Assembly: GCA_020747015.1 (NCBI GenBank)
Contig: JAGTJM010000010.1
Location: forward strand, 248,001 to 312,000
Reading direction: 5' to 3'
DNA from: Pyrenochaeta sp. MPI-SDFR-AT-0127
Lineage: Eukaryota; Ascomycota; Dothideomycetes; Pleosporales; Cucurbitariaceae
Length of the DNA: 64,000 nucleotides
A program made the translations under genes and the position numbers. This document shows positions 33,532 to 44,909 of the stretch, piece by piece. Position 1 is the first letter of the stretch, and each line of letters opens with the position of its first letter. The notes under the pieces are model-generated. The model worked only from the letters and a program-made list of their open reading frames with translations. It was not told the origin of the DNA and did not search any database.

Positions 33532-36120
33532 TTACACTTTCCTCCGTTTCGACACTGGTGCGGGTTCTTCCTCTTCCACCGTTGGCGTATCTTCTGCCTC
33601 CGTCCGCCCGCTCCCGCTGCCCCTTTCCACGTTGCGCCAGTTACTGACGCTTCGCTGGACTGTTTCGAACATCTCCCTCGCATCCTCAACAACGCCATCC
33701 TCACCGGGATTGAACATGACGGCATTGACAAACATGCGCATGAGCTCCTTCTCCAATTGTGCAGCGTTGACAATGGATTTGGGAGGCATGTAATCGAGGG
33801 TGGTGGGAAGCTCCACAACGCCTCCTCCGCCGCCAGGACTACCGACGGGGGTGTCGGACGCCGCCGCTGCAACTTGTTTCGCACCTGTCGCGATGGCTTT
33901 TTGGATGGATTTGAGGTCTGTAGGGCGTTTGATGATGTCGTAATACCCTTCTGCATCCTTGGCGCGGACTGCTGTGGTAAACGTTGATGCGTGCTTATGC
34001 GAGTTGATATCATTCATAATGGGAGCGCACATTTTGGAGAAGTGGCGTTGAGCGATGATAGTTCGAGGCGGACCAGGTGTGCTGAATTGATCTTCGGCTT
34101 CCTCAAGTGATGCTTCACGCGCGTTGCGCTTCCGTCGTGTCCATGGCGGCGCCTGTGCAGCAGCCCCACGTCTCCGAGTGGGCATTTGTGAAGGCGTGCC
34201 GACAGACTCTTCTTCAATCGCGTCGACAGACGTACCTCGCTCGGATTTGATTCGATGGCCGGCTTGCGATTCATTATCAGCCGCTACGGTCTCAGTATGA
34301 GACAAGATGGATTGGCTCCGGCTACGGTCGCGCACAGAGCCTCCTGCTCGAGAAGATGCAATGCTACCCGGTCTTGTTCGCTTTGTGGCAGCTTTGCGCC
34401 TTGACCGACCCGAGCGTGTTTCTACCTCCATTGACTCGTCCTCTTGTTCAGGCTCTGGCGCAGGCTCGTGGTCTCCTTCTTTTTCTAGCTCCTTGTCTTT
34501 GCCCTTGCCCTTCGCTCTTGATTTCCGTTGAACCTTTGCCTTGGGTGGGCTCTGCTTCGGTCGAAGCAACGGCGGCACATCGTCAAGCGGCTCCACTTCG
34601 GGGCGAGGACTTCCAGATGATCCAGGTGTTCCTCCAAAACTTTGTCGCTTCCAGAAGCTTTTAGCCGATATTGGTGTTCCAATGGTGCTTTGTGGAGAAC
34701 GGTTGCTCATTGGTGTGGAGAAAGATTGTCTTGCCTGAGTAACCAACGGATGCACAGGATGCACGCCTGACCTGCCAGTGCCTGGTGTTTGTGCAATTGG
34801 CCTCAACGGTTGCCGGTTGCTGGAGGGGGTAGAAGCCTGAGGAAGCGTGACTCCTTGTTGATGAACACGTGAAGGATCCTGAGGGGATACCTGGAACGGT
34901 GGGAGCATGAATCCAGCCTGAGGAGGTGGTAAGCCCACTTGAGATGGCGGGGGAGGGTACGGTTGTTGACCAGGTTGAGGGTATTGAGCTCTCTGTTGCT
35001 GAAGAGGAGACTGTACGCCCGGAGACTGCGGGAAGCGCTGGTGTGTTGGGGAATAGTGTGGAGGCCCCGCTGGAGGTGGGCCATACGGGGGTACACCAGT
35101 ACCTCCAAAGGGTTGGATGGGCTGAGGTTGGAGTTGAGGCCCAGGTGACCCAGCCGCGGCTATCTGCGAATGTGATGGACGTGCAAGGTGCTGATGCGCA
35201 CTTGATTGGGGTTGTACAGTGAGGGGCGTTTGGGGCAGCTGTCCTGGAGGATAGGGCGAAAGATTGGGATAGGGGGCACCATTGTAGCCAGTGGTAGGAG
35301 GTTGCTGGAATCTTGGTGGAGGGCCCAGGGGCTGCGTCTGGCTGCTTGGTGGGGGAGCAGAAGCAGCAAGTGGTTGTGGTGTCGAGGGTGTGCGCCGCTG
35401 GTCTGCAGAGGGCTGCTTCTTGCGTGAAGACGGAGAAGTTTGTCCATGCTGGGATGTGGGTGGCACTGGTCGTGAAGGATCCTGCTGAGACGAGTCTGGC
35501 GCAGGCGCATTCGCAGGCAAGCCTCGAGCGCCATTGTGAGCGGGCTGGGGACTGGGCGTGGGCTGCAAGGGCTTCTGTGCCAAGTGTGGAGACTTTCTGG
35601 GACGTGTAGGGCTTCGCGATTTGGGTGTGGATCCGTTGGCCTTGTCCCTTAGCTGGTCGTCCCACTCGCCGCGCTGGATGCTCTCGACGTCGCGCTGGAG
35701 CTTGTCGTAGCGCTCCTCCTCGGCCCTGATCTGCTCGGTGATGTCGTTGCGGTACGAAGCGTAGAGCTTGGTGACGAGCTTGGGGATAAGGTGTTGGTGT
35801 TGGAGGGACTCGTGGACGGTGGGCAGATTCGAGGCAGGCAACTTCCTCTTCCTCGAACTTGGGACATCGCCGTTTTGCGCATCGCTGTCGCCTGCCTGCT
35901 CATGTTCAATCTCCCTCTTCAGACGCTCGAGATAGAAGTTGCGCAGGGCGTCTGGGCTGAGACGGCCGGCCTGGAAGTACTTGTTGCCTGTGACATCGGG
36001 GTGCTTCTGCAGCAGGTCGGATATGCGGCCAAAGACGGAGGGCCCGACGCCATAGGCATGCAGGCACTGGAACAGGAGCAGCGATTCGAGGTTGGTGTAG
36101 GCAGAGCCGCTAGTATGCAT
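33532..36120 (-). CDS. BRD8/Bdc1-like bromodomain protein, probable NuA4 subunit
   Basis: An intronless gene of 862 residues. The N-terminal 130 residues (NLESLLLFQCLHAYGVG, VFGRISDLLQKHP) form the conserved region of BRD8-like proteins, followed by a Lys-rich stretch and a coil (IRAEEERYDKLQRDVESIQRG). The middle (about 190-500) is Pro/Gln-rich and surely disordered. Next come basic patches, then a C-terminal bromodomain (about 700-830: FSKMCAPIMNDINSHKHAS, YYDIIKRPTDLKSIQKAI, MFVNAVMFNPGED). The domain carries a Gly/Ala-rich insert of some 40 residues before its last helices. The Asn in MFN fits the acetyl-lysine site. In fission yeast Bdc1 belongs to the NuA4 histone acetyltransferase; the same role is inferred. 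Confidence 0.85.
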   Translation of the reverse strand: MHTSGSAYTNLESLLLFQCLHAYGVGPSVFGRISDLLQKHPDVTGNKYFQAGRLSPDALRNFYLERLKREIEHEQAGDSDAQNGDVPSSRKRKLPASNLPTVHESLQHQHLIPKLVTKLYASYRNDITEQIRAEEERYDKLQRDVESIQRGEWDDQLRDKANGSTPKSRSPTRPRKSPHLAQKPLQPTPSPQPAHNGARGLPANAPAPDSSQQDPSRPVPPTSQHGQTSPSSRKKQPSADQRRTPSTPQPLAASAPPPSSQTQPLGPPPRFQQPPTTGYNGAPYPNLSPYPPGQLPQTPLTVQPQSSAHQHLARPSHSQIAAAGSPGPQLQPQPIQPFGGTGVPPYGPPPAGPPHYSPTHQRFPQSPGVQSPLQQQRAQYPQPGQQPYPPPPSQVGLPPPQAGFMLPPFQVSPQDPSRVHQQGVTLPQASTPSSNRQPLRPIAQTPGTGRSGVHPVHPLVTQARQSFSTPMSNRSPQSTIGTPISAKSFWKRQSFGGTPGSSGSPRPEVEPLDDVPPLLRPKQSPPKAKVQRKSRAKGKGKDKELEKEGDHEPAPEPEQEDESMEVETRSGRSRRKAATKRTRPGSIASSRAGGSVRDRSRSQSILSHTETVAADNESQAGHRIKSERGTSVDAIEEESVGTPSQMPTRRRGAAAQAPPWTRRKRNAREASLEEAEDQFSTPGPPRTIIAQRHFSKMCAPIMNDINSHKHASTFTTAVRAKDAEGYYDIIKRPTDLKSIQKAIATGAKQVAAAASDTPVGSPGGGGGVVELPTTLDYMPPKSIVNAAQLEKELMRMFVNAVMFNPGEDGVVEDAREMFETVQRSVSNWRNVERGSGSGRTEAEDTPTVEEEEPAPVSKRRKV

Positions 36121-37000
36121 CCCCCGGGCGTCTGGGGCGCGAGGGCGATGATGGGACTGGGGGGGAATGGGAGCCAGCGCGACGAGAGGCAGCGTTTATG
36201 GGAGGCAGGTGGGCATGGCACGCGACTCGGGAGTTGGGCGCGTCGGGCGGAGGGATTCTGGGCGATGGGGGGGTGATGCGCGTGGTGGATGGAAGAGGTG
36301 GTGGTGGGTGGTGGGAAAAAAGTCGATGGTGTCGCTGCAGGACAAGCAAGCGACCGACGTGCCTCTGCGCTCCTAGCAGCAGAAAAAGAGGCGGCGCAGG
36401 CGGGCGGCGGGCAGGCGGGCGGTCATGGCTGGCAACACTCCCCTTGCCTGTGGGCCAATGGGCAGCGGGCAACAAACACCTTTGGTTGGGAGAACACAAT
36501 GCTACGGGCTGCCATGACTTTTGCGTTATTCCCATCATTCCTGTTCTTGTAATTGCAATCATCGCCCCTATCGCCCCCTCAGCCCGTTCTGCCTGGCCCT
36601 ACTCATATGAATGGTTGGGCATGCGCTGCATTAATTCGTTGATATGCACTCGGCGCAACCTGCCCTCTTCCTTCCCGGGCTCCACAATCGATCTACGCCC
36701 TAATTAGCATGGAGCAACGCCTGTCCCCTTTTTCCCTGACATTGCATTTGTCGCCAGTGCTTGATCAAGGACATTCATATCATGCTCCTGCTGCTTTGCC
36801 AGGCCCGGCCGCGTCTCTTGAAACGTCTCTGATCTTGCTTCTGCCCGCTTGCATCTTGTCTCTTACTCCACCTTGCCGCTAATAACCAACACCTCCCCGC
36901 TTGCCATCGTCACGCCGCCGCCTGCATTTCGTGCCTCTGAGCTATTGCCTTGTATCTTCACCTTCGCCTTCACTCTCACTTGCCTCGCTCAGCCCTCGCC
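36121..37000. promoter_or_regulatory. Divergent promoter region
   Basis: Between the bromodomain gene and the coiled-coil gene. The first 300 bases are strongly G/purine-rich on the plus strand (pyrimidine-rich for the minus-strand gene); the last 200 are pyrimidine-rich for the plus-strand gene. This is the expected pattern for two fungal promoters. Confidence 0.5.
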
Positions 37001-37579
37001 ATGGAGGACCCCGACCACGGCTGGAAGCCCAAGAACCGTCCCCAATCGTATGCTGTCCCGGCGCTAGGCATAGCTCCCGCCCATACTGACCGCACCCTGC
37101 AGCACCGTAGCCCTCAACTTCATGTCAGAGCTCGACAACCTCTTCAAGCTTGACGGTGACCTAGACACCCTCGACAAGACCGTTCACCAAAAGTAATATT
37201 TGCATTCCTCCACCCCCTATAATGCGCCTGCTAACAAAATGCCCCCACCAGAAAGCAGGCGGTTAGCACTCAGACACAAGAGCTCGAGGCTCTGGAAGCA
37301 AGACTCCGCGCTGCCGAAGAGCGCCTGAGCCAAGCAACGGGCAACTCTCCACCCAGACGGAAGGACAGCCAGCGCCGGACTCCCATCCAGGGTGTCTTCT
37401 CCGACCAGGACAAAGCCGGCCTGCAAAATCCTTCCAGCCCACTGGCACAGAACAACCCACAGCCCACAGGAAGCATAGCAGGTGCGCTGCCCGAGACCCC
37501 TTCATCTCACAGTAGCGCTGACTATGTCCTGGTAGAGAAGCCCCACTCCACCCAGCCCCTTGAGGCCGAGAAAGCATAG
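37001..37579 (+). CDS. Small coiled-coil protein, function unknown
   Basis: Exons 37001-37047, 37103-37192 and 37252-37579 encode 154 residues. All borders are GT-AG and a branch-like CTAACA precedes the last acceptor, so the gene model is convincing although no family is recognised. Residues about 17-85 are helical and charged (SELDNLFKLDGDLDTLDKTV; TQELEALEARLRAAEERLSQ), a likely coiled coil. The C-terminal 70 residues are polar and disordered. The size, early introns and coil suggest a small subunit of a larger assembly. Confidence 0.7.
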
Positions 37580-38013
37580 TTGCGGCGCATTGCATACGAT
37601 ACCACGATACCCAGAGCCATTGCGCGCTTCAAGCCCACCTTCTTCACACGCACATACTCTCGAGGCTCCTGACCCTACATTTGCCAGGTCTACAGGACCG
37701 CCAACCTAGTCATTTTAATCCATGAAGACCATATCATTCCTTTCTCGGAACCCCCCTTTGTTTGCTTGGCTTCAGCCCTGCTCTGCTCCTTGGTCTACCC
37801 TGTGCAAGAATAGTCAAGCGTTCATAGCATACATGGCATTTTTAACCTCATCCACCTCTTTATTTTGTTCCACATTCCGTACATCGGGGTTAACTTGAAT
37901 CCTCTATTAACTCCGGTATAGCACGGACCCTACCTGATGTGCACCTCACACGTAACCTTGGCTCACAAGTCTAGCAACTCTTTCTCGTCATCAAACCGAC
38001 TGCACTCCATCCC
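37580..38013. other. Intergenic
   Basis: 3' flank of the coiled-coil gene and promoter of the next gene. No gene seen. Confidence 0.4.
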
Positions 38014-38924
38014 ATGGACAACCTTTCTGAGGATACCCTCATTGCTACCTTTGATAAGCTCGTTTCAGAGGGAGTCATCATTTACGGACCGTCCAAGGCT
38101 GTCCATTACAAAGATGAAGGCTATTCAGTGAGCTTATCTCACCGAATGGTCTCGCCAGTCACAACTCACATACTCCACAGATGGAATTCCGCATCTGTCC
38201 TGCTTTGGCAACAAAACCTCATACCGTAGGTGCAGCAAACCATGCCTTTGATAAATCCCGCAAATGGGGTCCCGGCAGCGACATGTACTGTCCCGATGAA
38301 CGACTCATCCTGGCTCAGCTGAATGGCACACACGATCTGGCCCTCAATCTCTTCTGCGTAGACAGACCGCAGCTGCTCATGCTGACGCTAGATTCGTATC
38401 GAAGGCAGCATGAACCTTTAGACATCGATGACTTCAAAGTTATGTTGGAGGTACTAAGGCAATTCCCGAGTATGTATGTTATCTTCAATTGTGGGGAGAA
38501 AGGTGGGTGTAGTCGCGTGCACAAGCATCTTCAAGGTCTGCTTGGTCCACCGTACGCCTTTCAGAGCTTGATTCGTGCAGAGGAGAGGAAGGAGAAGCCG
38601 CCATTCCAGTACTTCACCCACCGCGTCCCAGAAGGTTTTGCCTGCATTGCCGTCTCAGCCCTGTTGAATATCTACGTAGACCTCCTCAGTAAATGTAGGG
38701 TGGTTCTGGGGCTGAGCGAAGCCGAGCACTGTCCACATAACGTTGCCATGTGGGATGATTGGATCATCCTCATTCCACGCAGAAGTGGCATTACGCAAGG
38801 TGCGAGTGCGAATGCCGGTGGTATGTTGGGGAGCGTGTGGGTCACGGGGCAGGACAGTGTGGATGAGTGGTTGAGGATTGGGTGCGCGAATGTGCTAAGG
38901 GAGCTGGGTGTACCTGCGTGTTAG
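38014..38924 (+). CDS. Ap4A phosphorylase / ATP adenylyltransferase-like (HIT superfamily)
   Basis: Exons 38014-38127 and 38181-38924 (intron 38128-38180) encode 285 residues, a little shorter than yeast Apa1/Apa2. The N-terminal substrate-binding part (VHYKDEGYSMEFRICPAL) is followed by the HIT-like active site CSRVHKHLQ at about residue 150, with the catalytic His and Gln of the Apa family. Conserved C-terminal parts are SEAEHCPHNVAM, DWIILIPRR and a final Gly-containing segment. Apa enzymes split diadenosine tetraphosphate with phosphate to ADP and ATP. The family call is firm; the exact substrate is inferred. Confidence 0.85.
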
Positions 38925-40883
38925 ATTCCGAGCTGCAGGAGCGTTGAACGAGATATCTCTGCTTCTCACGACTAAGGCCTGGATGAAAGGGAAGAGAATG
39001 TAGACCTCGACGTTCCAAGACGCTGAAATCCGTCTTCTCGATATCCGCAGAGGATGAAGCGATCAGCTTGTTCAATATCGCACATGACTCTTCTCGGCGC
39101 GCTATCAATCACAACTTTCGATATCCCCTACAGTTCAAGTTGAGGTCAAGCTACTAGAGCACTGTCTGTGCTTAGAGACGCATTTATGCGTCCTACAACG
39201 TCTGAGCAGTCTCTTAGAGAGATCGGCTTCCATTTCAGCAGCCTACAGCATGATAATGCTTCCGAATTCAACAGTATTACATCAAGACTCAATTGGATCG
39301 GCTTGGCCATGCTGCGACATGAGCTTTGATATTCCAGTCAAAGGCTTGTAAAGCTTCACACGGAATGCTACCTACCAGCAATCCAATAAGGTTGCTCAAT
39401 TCGATTAGGTTACTCACAAGTATGGTGGAGTACGTGGGCACATGTGTGAGGTGCTCAAGTCGAATCCTATTTGTCACCAAGCACCAGCGTGTTCACCATG
39501 TATGAAACAGTGATTGTTAGATTGCCTGACCGTCCAACTTGAAGGCAGTCGCACGTTCTGAAGTAAAAAATGTTCAAAAGTGCCAAGTTTCCGCCTTCCG
39601 CTGCCGAGAGCCCAAGTACGACGAGACGGGTACATCGGCATGAGCCACGTCCCGGAATGCCCAGCCACGAAGACAATGGGCCATTGAGCCTTTGCTCTGA
39701 AAAATCTGTGGATCAAGTGTCGGATACCGGCATGCTGAAACAGCCTGCTTGTCTCTCCACCGAGCATCTTGGAAGCGGAATCTCGAGCGGAGCGACTTGG
39801 CAGTGGCCTAAGCATCAACCTCACCTCCTCTCCAGCCAGTTGTTATCACCTTTCTGTGGGTCGACGGTCATGGTAGTGCTCAAGAATGGGCGCAAGTGGC
39901 AAGTACCTCCCCAAAATCAAGCAATCTAGCAACCATGCGAACTATACGAACATTCAAGAGCTCAGTATGAAAGCCTCTTTATTCACGGATTAGGTGCTAA
40001 GAACTACAGTCAAAGAAGGTGCAACTATACTATTGAAGTCCTCTCGTCTATATATGGAGGAGTCTTACGTGCAATTGAGCTAGCAAAGCATTTCCGTACA
40101 GTGGGCATCAGACCGCTAGCAACAAACAACTACTACCCCTTCCGCGGAAATCTTCTCCTTGGGCCAAGGGCTATCCAAGATCCTCACTCACTAACCAAGA
40201 CATTATTGTCTTCCGATATCCGTCTGTACCATGTGCAATGACGAAGCGGTTCCCACCTGTGGATGATACGTCGCCCTGCATAACACAGACGCAGGCCCTC
40301 AATCAGTGTGCTCGATGAGGCTCAGAGGCTTGAAATATATTTGTGCTAGGAGTTTCTAGGTCGCCGGACATTGATCTTTACAGTCATGGGGCCATATTTG
40401 TACGCAAGGAACACATTTCCAGAGGTTCGATTTCGACCACAATGGCGGTGCTTATGCAACGAAGATCAGCATCAAACCTAGCACATATCCATAGTCCAGG
40501 CTTTCAATACTTCAACACGACTAGGTAACATTTATTGTATCAGGCTTTCGTTTTCTCCGTTTCACCCCGTGGGCGTTCTTTCTAAAGGCCTGCTCTCCCA
40601 CATCCCGCACAGCATGTTTCCTGCACGCTTCCTTCCCACCTCCATCTTCCGCGCTACGTAATCCTGTCTTTATTCATGAACTTCTCACGTTTACCTACCA
40701 AACCCTTTTGAACCATCGGCCGGCCCGAGTTGCGCGAATTTATCTACGACATAACATCGCTTGTCCTGATCAATTCCACCCTGTTCGACCTGGTGTCTTT
40801 CCAACCTCTTGTTCAGTGTCTCTTTTGTTCGATGCTTCGAAGCAGAATAAACATCATTGATAACAAGTTGCCCTGCTTTCAAG
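38925..40883. other. Gene-free stretch of 2.0 kb
   Basis: Only short overlapping frames on both strands (119 and 116 residues at 39.5-39.9 kb), not family-like. The last 350 bases are pyrimidine-rich and belong to the antiporter promoter and leader. No repeats recognised. Confidence 0.45.
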
Positions 40884-42846
40884 ATGCCGACGCTCGATGT
40901 CAGTGAGCTGAACATCATCATTGCTGTTCTTGGTACGTGCTCGCCCCGAATAAGACCCACCTCATCTCTTTGCTGATACCGCTATCAGGTGGCTTCACCA
41001 TCCTTTATGGTATCATATCAGTCAAGATCAAGCAGCAATGGTATCTTGGAGAAGCACTTCCGGCAATGGTAATCGGCATCATACTCGGTCCTCTTGCTGC
41101 TAAGTTCATCGACTCTGAACGATGGGGCTTTGCTGTCAAAGATCAGACTGAATATATCACACTGGTATTTCCTACTCGTTGAGTGATCTCCTGGCCATTC
41201 CGCTGATGTTGCTTTCACAGGGACTCACCCGCGTGGTCATTGGTATACAACTCGTAATGGCAGGATACCAACTTCCAGCAAAGTATCCATGGCATCGATG
41301 GAAAGACATGGCTCTACTCTTGGTTCCAGTGATGACTATCATGTGGCTTTGTACTACTGGGTGTATTAAGCTTATGATTCCAAAGCTTACAACGCTGACT
41401 GCAATGGTAATTGGCTCGCTGGTCACTTCTACTGATCCTGTTCTCTCCCAAGCTATCGCCAAAGGACCATTCGCCGACAAATACGTCCCTCGAGCTCTGC
41501 GGGAAATCATATCTGCAGAGGCTGGATCAAATGATGGTTTCGGATTTCCATTCTTGCTGCTTGCGACGTACCTGATCCGGCACGCACCGGAGGAAGACGT
41601 CAACTTCAAGCCCGATATCGCAAGAATAGTCGACTCTCGTGCCCTCCCGCTACTTACGCGAGCTGCGGATGTTGGCCGCCTGGGGGGCGGTGCCGGTCAG
41701 GCGGTCGAAATCTGGATTGTAGAAGGCTGGCTGTACTTCATACTGACTGGTGCCATTGTGGGCGCCGTGTGTGGAATCGCGAGCATGTATGCGATAAGCT
41801 TTACATTGAAAAGGTGCCCGAAAATGCGATTTCTCGATAGACTAGAGTCTAACTGCCCATCTAGGAAATGGATCGATAGCGAGAGTCTGCTTCTGTACCC
41901 AACAGCACTCGGCCTCTTCGTAATAGGTATTACCGGCTGTGCAGGGCTCGACGACCTTCTCGCGTGTTTTTGTGCAGGCGCAGCGCTCAATTGGAACGGG
42001 AGATATCTCGACGAAACCCTTCAAAGACATGATGAAGTCAATGGTTGCATCGACTTGCTCCTCAATTTCGGCGGTTTTATGTACATTGGAGCCATCCTGC
42101 CATGGGATGAGTTTCACCAACCGGACATTACAGGCATTACGTATGGGAGACTCCTCGCGCTTGGCTTGTTGGTGCTGTTGCTAAGACGCATACCTGCTAT
42201 GATGGTCATGTACAAACTCACGCCAAACACTGTCAAATCGTGGCAAGAAGCTCTTTTTATGGGATACTTCGGGCCCATTGGTATTGGCGCCGTGTTTTAC
42301 GTTGAGCACGCCCGCCATCTTTATCCCAAGATCGACGTCGCCGAAACCCACGAGGAAGAAGACCTACTTCGTGCCATGGGGCCCGTGGTATACTTTCTCG
42401 TCCTCTTCTCGATAGTAGTACATGGACTTTCTATTCCCGCGTTAGAGCTCATCTACCGATGGCAGAAGGTTCCGCCCATCGTGGAGATGGACCCTATAAC
42501 GGAACGAAGACTTAGCATCACAGATGCTCTGCCAAATAACGCACACATCGACCCTAGGCATGGCAGTGTTGTACGACACAACCGATTCTCTCGTGCTACT
42601 AGTAGAGATGGAAGCGAAAATTGTGAGGATCTGGGCAGGAGTTTTGGAAGGAGCGCAAGATCAAGATCAAGGGCTCCGCCTGAGACTCCGACATGGAGAC
42701 TCACTGGAGCGACGGACGGAAGCGAGGATACACTAACCAATTGCGGTGAAGATAGGAAAGAAGAAGACGTGGAAGCACAAACAGAGCGGGAGAAGACGAG
42801 GATATCGTTTGTAGAAGAGGGTATGTTGAGAGCACGGACGCGGTAG
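40884..42846 (+). CDS. Na+/H+ antiporter (CPA1/Nha1-Sod2 type)
   Basis: Exons 40884-40932, 40989-41164 and 41221-42846 encode 616 residues. About 12 hydrophobic segments follow one another. The ion-binding region has TSTDPVLSQAIAKG (about residue 160) and the conserved acidic pair in GCAGLDDLLACFCAGAALNW, with the usual HDEVNGCIDLLLNF later. The end of the membrane part is GPIGIGAVFYVEHA. The C-terminal 140 residues are hydrophilic, Ser/Arg-rich and much shorter than the tail of yeast Nha1. The protein expels Na+, Li+ or K+ in exchange for H+ across the plasma membrane (or an internal one) for salt and pH tolerance. Confidence 0.92.
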
Positions 42847-43835
42847 AAACCTGACGATATCAATGGTGGAAGGAGGCCAAGCACTGAAATCTGTATAAGT
42901 GATGTAGGTATGAAGCTCAGCCTAGACAATCTTGTGTGGTTTGGCTTCACATTGATTCTATCAATAGACAACAGTGTGTGGAAAAAGTAATGCGTTCTAT
43001 GACCTAGTTATGATAATCCATATAGAAAAAGAAGTACATTTAGACATCTAAATGTCTTGTATACCTACCGATTATGGCAACATAGAACACCTTGAGGATG
43101 AATGGCCACCAATCAGGTGGCTGCTGTAGCATCGTTCAGCACCACAATATTTGTGACAGTCTTCTGGAAGACGTTGGACCCTGTCTCCGAGAAAGCTGCA
43201 TTATCGCCCAGAAACCACTCAAGGTGATTCAGAACTACCTTTCAATCCACTCATAAAGGACTCGATGATTCCAATTATTCACCTCCAATCTGCCGAATAG
43301 GGCCCAGCAGTAGCATCGTTGTTTGACCATATCGGTGCCTGTTCGTCTGCTCGAATGAATTCTATTGAAATATTTCGAAAGACAAAGGAATGAATATGGC
43401 CAAGACACAGTCAGAAGATGCAGAGCAAAGGTATTAGAATGAGAAGTGCTCTCAATTGCTGAGCATAGGGCAGGAGACTGTAGTAGAACAAATGTAGACA
43501 GAGTGTAGTTGTAGACAGGTCCGTAATTAAGCGGTGAGTAGAGCGATCAACACCGACGAAATAGGAAAGATGTGTGCAGAGCAAGCGCCTGACTAGTCCA
43601 TAGACAGCACTCAGTTGAGGTAGGTTCTCTTCGCCGTGCCACAGCGAAATATGACACTGCAGGCCCCCATCTGCACCGGCATGACAACCCTAGTTTTTCG
43701 AAAGTGGCATCAGACCTTGTTCAAATGTTACAGGTGACTTTGGATATATTGAGAATGAGTAGCGATGCTAAAAGCAATTACCATATGCTGGGTATCAATA
43801 ACAATAGCAGTCGAGAAAATCCCATTCAGCACTCG
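42847..43835. other. Intergenic between convergent genes, with inverted repeat
   Basis: No gene seen. A 9-base inverted repeat with a 2-base loop (ACATTTAGA / TCTAAATGT) occupies 43036-43055, about 190 bases after the antiporter stop. Confidence 0.5.
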
Positions 43836-44909
43836 TCATTGCAGCACACTAATATTCCCACCAAGATAGAATCCACCAAACCACAGCAAACCCCAGATAG
43901 GCTGTGCGAACGCCCTCAGCACAGCCGGTCCTGGGCATGTACCCGTCAGGCCCCAGCCAACTCCAAACGCCGCAGCTCCCACCACAAACTTCCTATCTAC
44001 GTCTTTGAAGGTCTTGGTCGGTAGAGTAAACTTATCAGCGAACGATGGCGGATTTTCGAAGCCTTTGCGCCTGTTTTCGAGAAGATTAGGTAATACGCCA
44101 AAGATGATGACTAGGACAAGGGAAGGGTCCCATTGCTTCAATACTGGGAATGAAAGAAACGAGGTGACCTTTGCGGGGTGAGACATTTGTGAGATTTGTA
44201 GGCCGAGAGCGAAGAGGAGACCAGCGAAGAACTGGGTTGCTATACGTGCGACGAGGCGCGGTTGGGCAGATTGCTTGTCGTCATCGGTGGCTGGCTTTAG
44301 AACTTGCTCGATAAATTTGGGAATAGTTCGTGCGGCGGAAATGCTGAGCACTGCGAGAAGGACTAGTTGGGCGGTTGTTGCTGTCGTGGGATAGACGGGC
44401 TTGTAGCATGGTACATCCCCGGGACAGGCTGCGGTGTAAAGACTTGGATGGACGAGGTGGTGTGTGATCATTGCTACTGGGAAGAAAGTGGCAACAGCAG
44501 TGGCTGAACGTCCACTCAGCCTCGAGAGACCGCAAAGCATATGTCCAGATGTGCAGCCGTTCGATGTCTATATCTTGTCAGTCGTCATGTCGTCAACTCC
44601 GAGCCTATGGGTATCGCTAACCTTTGTGCCCCAGCCCACCAATAGTCCAACGCCGATCGTCATCAAAGCGGCTTGTAGCGTCATCGGCATAGCAGGAAAA
44701 CTCGTGATCAATTGGGGAGCGAGAGCTTTTAGTGGGAGATAACTGACGGCCATGCCAGAGAAGAAGGCCAAAGACTCTTTTGTCGGTGTGGAGAAGACCT
44801 GGCGTATATACCCAGAGACGCCCAGTATGTTTCCATTCTGATAGAGGAGGTTGCTTGTAGCTTGGTGCAGCAAAAGCGCTCCAATACTCGTCTCGACGGG
44901 TGTAAACAT
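43836..44909 (-). CDS. YeeE/YedE family sulfur transporter-like membrane protein
   Basis: Exons 44909-44622 and 44567-43836 (intron 44568-44621, 54 bases) encode 339 residues. The start MFTPVETSIGALLLHQATS is characteristic of fungal members. The two inverted halves each hold a cysteine motif: SNGCTSGHMLCGL (joined across the intron) and GTCPGPAV near the C-terminus. About nine membrane segments. In the bacterial YeeE/TsuA protein the matching cysteines relay thiosulfate through the membrane, so uptake of thiosulfate or another sulfur species is plausible. A frame open to 45032 upstream of this ATG lacks conserved sequence. Confidence 0.87.
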
